From contig JAEKFU010000537.1 in the NCBI GenBank assembly GCA_016522385.1, positions 1-16,271 of the forward strand: 16,271 bases of DNA, read 5' to 3'. The stretch comes from Pseudomonadota bacterium. Its GTDB lineage: Bacteria; Pseudomonadota; Alphaproteobacteria; Rhizobiales; Aestuariivirgaceae. The position numbers were made by a program, and so were the translations under genes. This document shows, piece by piece, positions 14,605-16,271 of this stretch (its first letter is position 1; each line of letters opens with the position of its first letter). The notes below the pieces were generated by a model, which saw nothing but the letters and a program-made list of their open reading frames with translations, was not told the origin of the DNA and did not search any database.

Positions 14605-14793
14605 CTAGTCTTGCCTCTGGAGCTGTTCAGACAAGGCCACGACGGCCATGTCGAGCAGATAGGCTTCAAATTTCAAACCAAGCTTGGCCGCGTCGTCGCG
14701 TGCCGTCCTGCTCATAGCCAGAATCGCACGGATTTCGGCTGAACGGTGCAACTCATTGCCATCATCGTTGATTTGATTATCGGATTTCCCCAT
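14605..14793 (-). CDS. Small conserved-looking hypothetical protein
   Basis: This 62-aa acidic protein has a polar N-terminus followed by an amphipathic helical region: SAEIRAILAMSRTARDDAAK, then LGLKFEAYLLDMAVVALSEQ. The pattern AxLGLxxxAYLLDMA resembles short uncharacterised Hyphomicrobiales proteins as I remember them, but I cannot name a family. The ATG at 14793 has AGGA 9 nt upstream; an upstream extension to 14847 would add 18 residues with no conserved look. It lies antisense to the arg and hsl genes, inside the unusually wide argF-hslO gap. It has no signal peptide or membrane segment. It is more protein-like than the other short frames here, but expression is unproven. Confidence 0.6.
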   Translation of the reverse strand: MGKSDNQINDDGNELHRSAEIRAILAMSRTARDDAAKLGLKFEAYLLDMAVVALSEQLQRQD

Positions 14794-15176
14794 AACTGAA
14801 ATTCCTGCCGGCATTTTTTGTGCGGTCCTCGTTGAAAGAATTCCCAATATCCAGAAACTCCATGAACGCAGCTGACAGCGACTTCACCCCAACCCAATCG
14901 CATTCGCTGATCATATTCAGTGCTTGTATGATTCGTTTGCCAATTATGTATCCATTTGTAACAGGTTGTGGTTTTTTAAAACAACAACTATTGGTTGTTA
15001 ATATTTTCAAACTTACTTGATTCCACCGAGCGCGCGAACTGCCAACTCTGGGTAAGCATCCAAGTAGCCGATCGAAAGGGCAACTTGCCAGAGTGGCAAT
15101 TTGAACCCGCGCGGCCCATATTAGGCGGTCATGCGGCGATGAACTATTGGTCTGCGAGCATACAAGAGAGCAAGAC
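14794..15176. other. AT-rich intergenic region upstream of hslO
   Basis: These 383 bp must include the promoters of hslO (+) and the small minus-strand gene. About 14930-15015 is clearly richer in A/T than its surroundings. Arms GTTGTGGTTTT (14965-14975) and AAAACAACAAC (14978-14988) form one near-perfect inverted repeat, and the second arm can also pair with GGTTGTT (14993-14999), so two alternative folds compete. A further small stem, TTGCC-AGAGT-GGCAA, lies at 15085-15099. No clear promoter hexamers with good spacing were found. Confidence 0.5.
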
Positions 15177-16160
15177 GTGAGCGCACAACAGATGATGCAC
15201 ACAACTGTGGAATTGCCGCCTGACAACCTGGTATTGCCGTTTGCCGTAAAGTCACTTGGCATTCGCGGCCGGGTCGTACGCTTGGGTGAGGTGGCTAATG
15301 AAATTGTCCATCGCCACAGCTATCCGGCTCCCGTGTCGGCACTCCTTGCCGAGGCTGTCGCGTTGACCGCCATGCTCGGCGCTTCGCTCAAATTCGATGG
15401 CAAATTTATTTTGCAGGCTAGTTCAGATGGTGCCGTCAACATGCTGGTGTGTGATTTCGCAACCCCCGGCCAAGTACGCGGCTATGCCCAGTTCGATGCC
15501 GATGTCGTGGCCAATCTGGAACGATCGGGCAACGTGTCGCCGGCCGCCCTTCTCGGTGCTGGGCATCTTGCCATGACGATCGATCAGGGTCGCCACTCCG
15601 ACCGTTATCAGGGTATCGTGGCGTTGGACGGCGATGGTCTTAGTGATGCTGCGCATCGATATTTTCTCCAGTCCGAACAAATTCCGACCCGACTGATGAT
15701 ATCATCGGGGCCTTTGATGGACCGCGGCACCGACACACCAGACAGCTGGCGGGCTGGTGCCATCATGGTACAGCACCTGCCTGATGACGGTGGCATCAGC
15801 GCAATGGAAATTTCCTCCGGCGACGCGCCCGCCGGCGCTGAACAGACCGTTGTTGAAGACGACAACTGGGTCAGAGCCCGTCTGCTGTTGGACACTGTGG
15901 AAGACCATGAAATCCTCGATCCGACGCTGGAGCCCGAGCGTCTCTTGTATCGGCTTTATCATGAGGATGGTGTCACGGTATTCCCGGCAGTACCGGTGCA
16001 TGACAAATGCTCATGTTCGCGCAACCGGATCGAGACTGTGCTCCGCAGTTTTTCCGAAGATGAACGCAAGGAAATGACAACCAACGGTCAGATCACCGCC
16101 ACCTGCGAGTTCTGCGCAAGCGAATACAAATTCGACCCAAACGAAATCGAAGGCGCCTGA
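15177..16160 (+). CDS. hslO: Hsp33 redox-regulated chaperonin (HslO)
   Basis: Hsp33 is a cytoplasmic holdase activated by oxidative stress: four cysteines bind zinc when reduced, and disulfide formation unfolds the linker and exposes the substrate-binding surface. This 327-aa protein has the N-terminal Hsp33 domain (about 15-240) and the C-terminal redox switch, with CSC (278-280) and CEFC (310-313) giving all four zinc ligands. The motif DGAVNMLVCDF lies at 84-94. The GTG at 15177 is chosen because AGAGAG lies 6-7 nt upstream; an upstream start at 15147 and ATGs at 15192 and 15195 lack a ribosome-binding site. The argD-argF-hslO order is common in Hyphomicrobiales, but here hslO is separated from argF by a long gap with an opposing gene, so it probably has its own promoter. 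Confidence 0.96.
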   Translation: MSAQQMMHTTVELPPDNLVLPFAVKSLGIRGRVVRLGEVANEIVHRHSYPAPVSALLAEAVALTAMLGASLKFDGKFILQASSDGAVNMLVCDFATPGQVRGYAQFDADVVANLERSGNVSPAALLGAGHLAMTIDQGRHSDRYQGIVALDGDGLSDAAHRYFLQSEQIPTRLMISSGPLMDRGTDTPDSWRAGAIMVQHLPDDGGISAMEISSGDAPAGAEQTVVEDDNWVRARLLLDTVEDHEILDPTLEPERLLYRLYHEDGVTVFPAVPVHDKCSCSRNRIETVLRSFSEDERKEMTTNGQITATCEFCASEYKFDPNEIEGA

Positions 16161-16176
16161 CACATACTACGTTGAA

Positions 16177-16271
16177 CTAGAGCGTTTCTTTCTCATGTGG
16201 AATCATTTGACCGCGTTTCTGCGTCTGCTGGCTAGGCATGCTTCGCGCCGTGGTCTGGTTGACCACAAGCG
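16177..16271. repeat. Candidate dispersed intergenic repeat, cut by the window end
   Basis: Beginning 17 nt after hslO, ACTAGAGCGTTTCTTTCTCA followed by GTGGAATCATTTGACCGCGT resembles the dispersed TAGAGCGTTTC...GGAATCATTTGA repeats of Hyphomicrobiales intergenic regions. It ends in a perfect hairpin, GTGGTC-TGGTT-GACCAC (16250-16266). It shares its ACTAGAGC opening with the sequence at 2424. Copy number in the genome cannot be judged here. Confidence 0.45.

Noticed and set aside
15100..15124. TTTGAA and CCCATATTA before hslO, recalling a heat-shock sigma-32 promoter
   Set aside because: Only about 9 bp separate the two elements, too short for a sigma-32 promoter, and no other partner at proper spacing was found.

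Overview
This window looks like a chromosomal segment of an alphaproteobacterium, most likely from the Hyphomicrobiales (Rhizobiales). The pointers are a GcrA cell-cycle regulator with a perfect CtrA-type box upstream, a class I lysyl-tRNA synthetase, the gene order argD-argF-hslO, a Hyphomicrobiales-style S24/HTH regulator, and intergenic sequences starting ACTAGAGC that resemble the dispersed repeats of this order. No plasmid, phage, insertion sequence, CRISPR array, tRNA or rRNA was seen. Species cannot be told from sequence alone.

Layout. (1) 1-2380: an S24/LexA-like transcriptional regulator (+) converges with lysK (-); their stop codons are 4 nt apart. (2) 2381-5840: divergent from lysK, a 947-aa DinG/XPD-type iron-sulfur helicase is followed by a small TerB-domain protein. 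(3) 5828-7356: on the minus strand, a family-3 periplasmic solute-binding protein is followed 2 nt later by a Tex30/KANL3-like alpha/beta hydrolase; no permease or ATPase gene accompanies them. (4) 7608-11004: a surface-polysaccharide pair, a KpsC-type double-domain Kdo transferase followed by a Wza/KpsD-type outer-membrane export lipoprotein. The exporter frame is cut by one in-frame TAA, but 124 further sense codons continue in the same frame. (5) 11207-12181: gcrA (-) and a divergent control region holding a CtrA box, GANTC sites, and a near-consensus promoter followed at once by a terminator-like hairpin in the argD leader. (6) 12182-16160: argD and argF (arginine biosynthesis), then an unusual ~840-bp gap before hslO (Hsp33). 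The gap holds a small antisense-oriented gene and an AT-rich stretch able to form competing hairpins. (7) 16177-16271: the start of a repeat-like intergenic element that runs off the window.

Most genes are housekeeping types. No convincing new multi-gene system was found. The points most worth checking are the interrupted exporter, a regulator whose autoprotease lysine appears changed to arginine by one base, an ornithine transcarbamylase whose usual SMG loop reads SIH, the attenuator-like argD leader, the CtrA box upstream of gcrA, and the enlarged argF-hslO gap.
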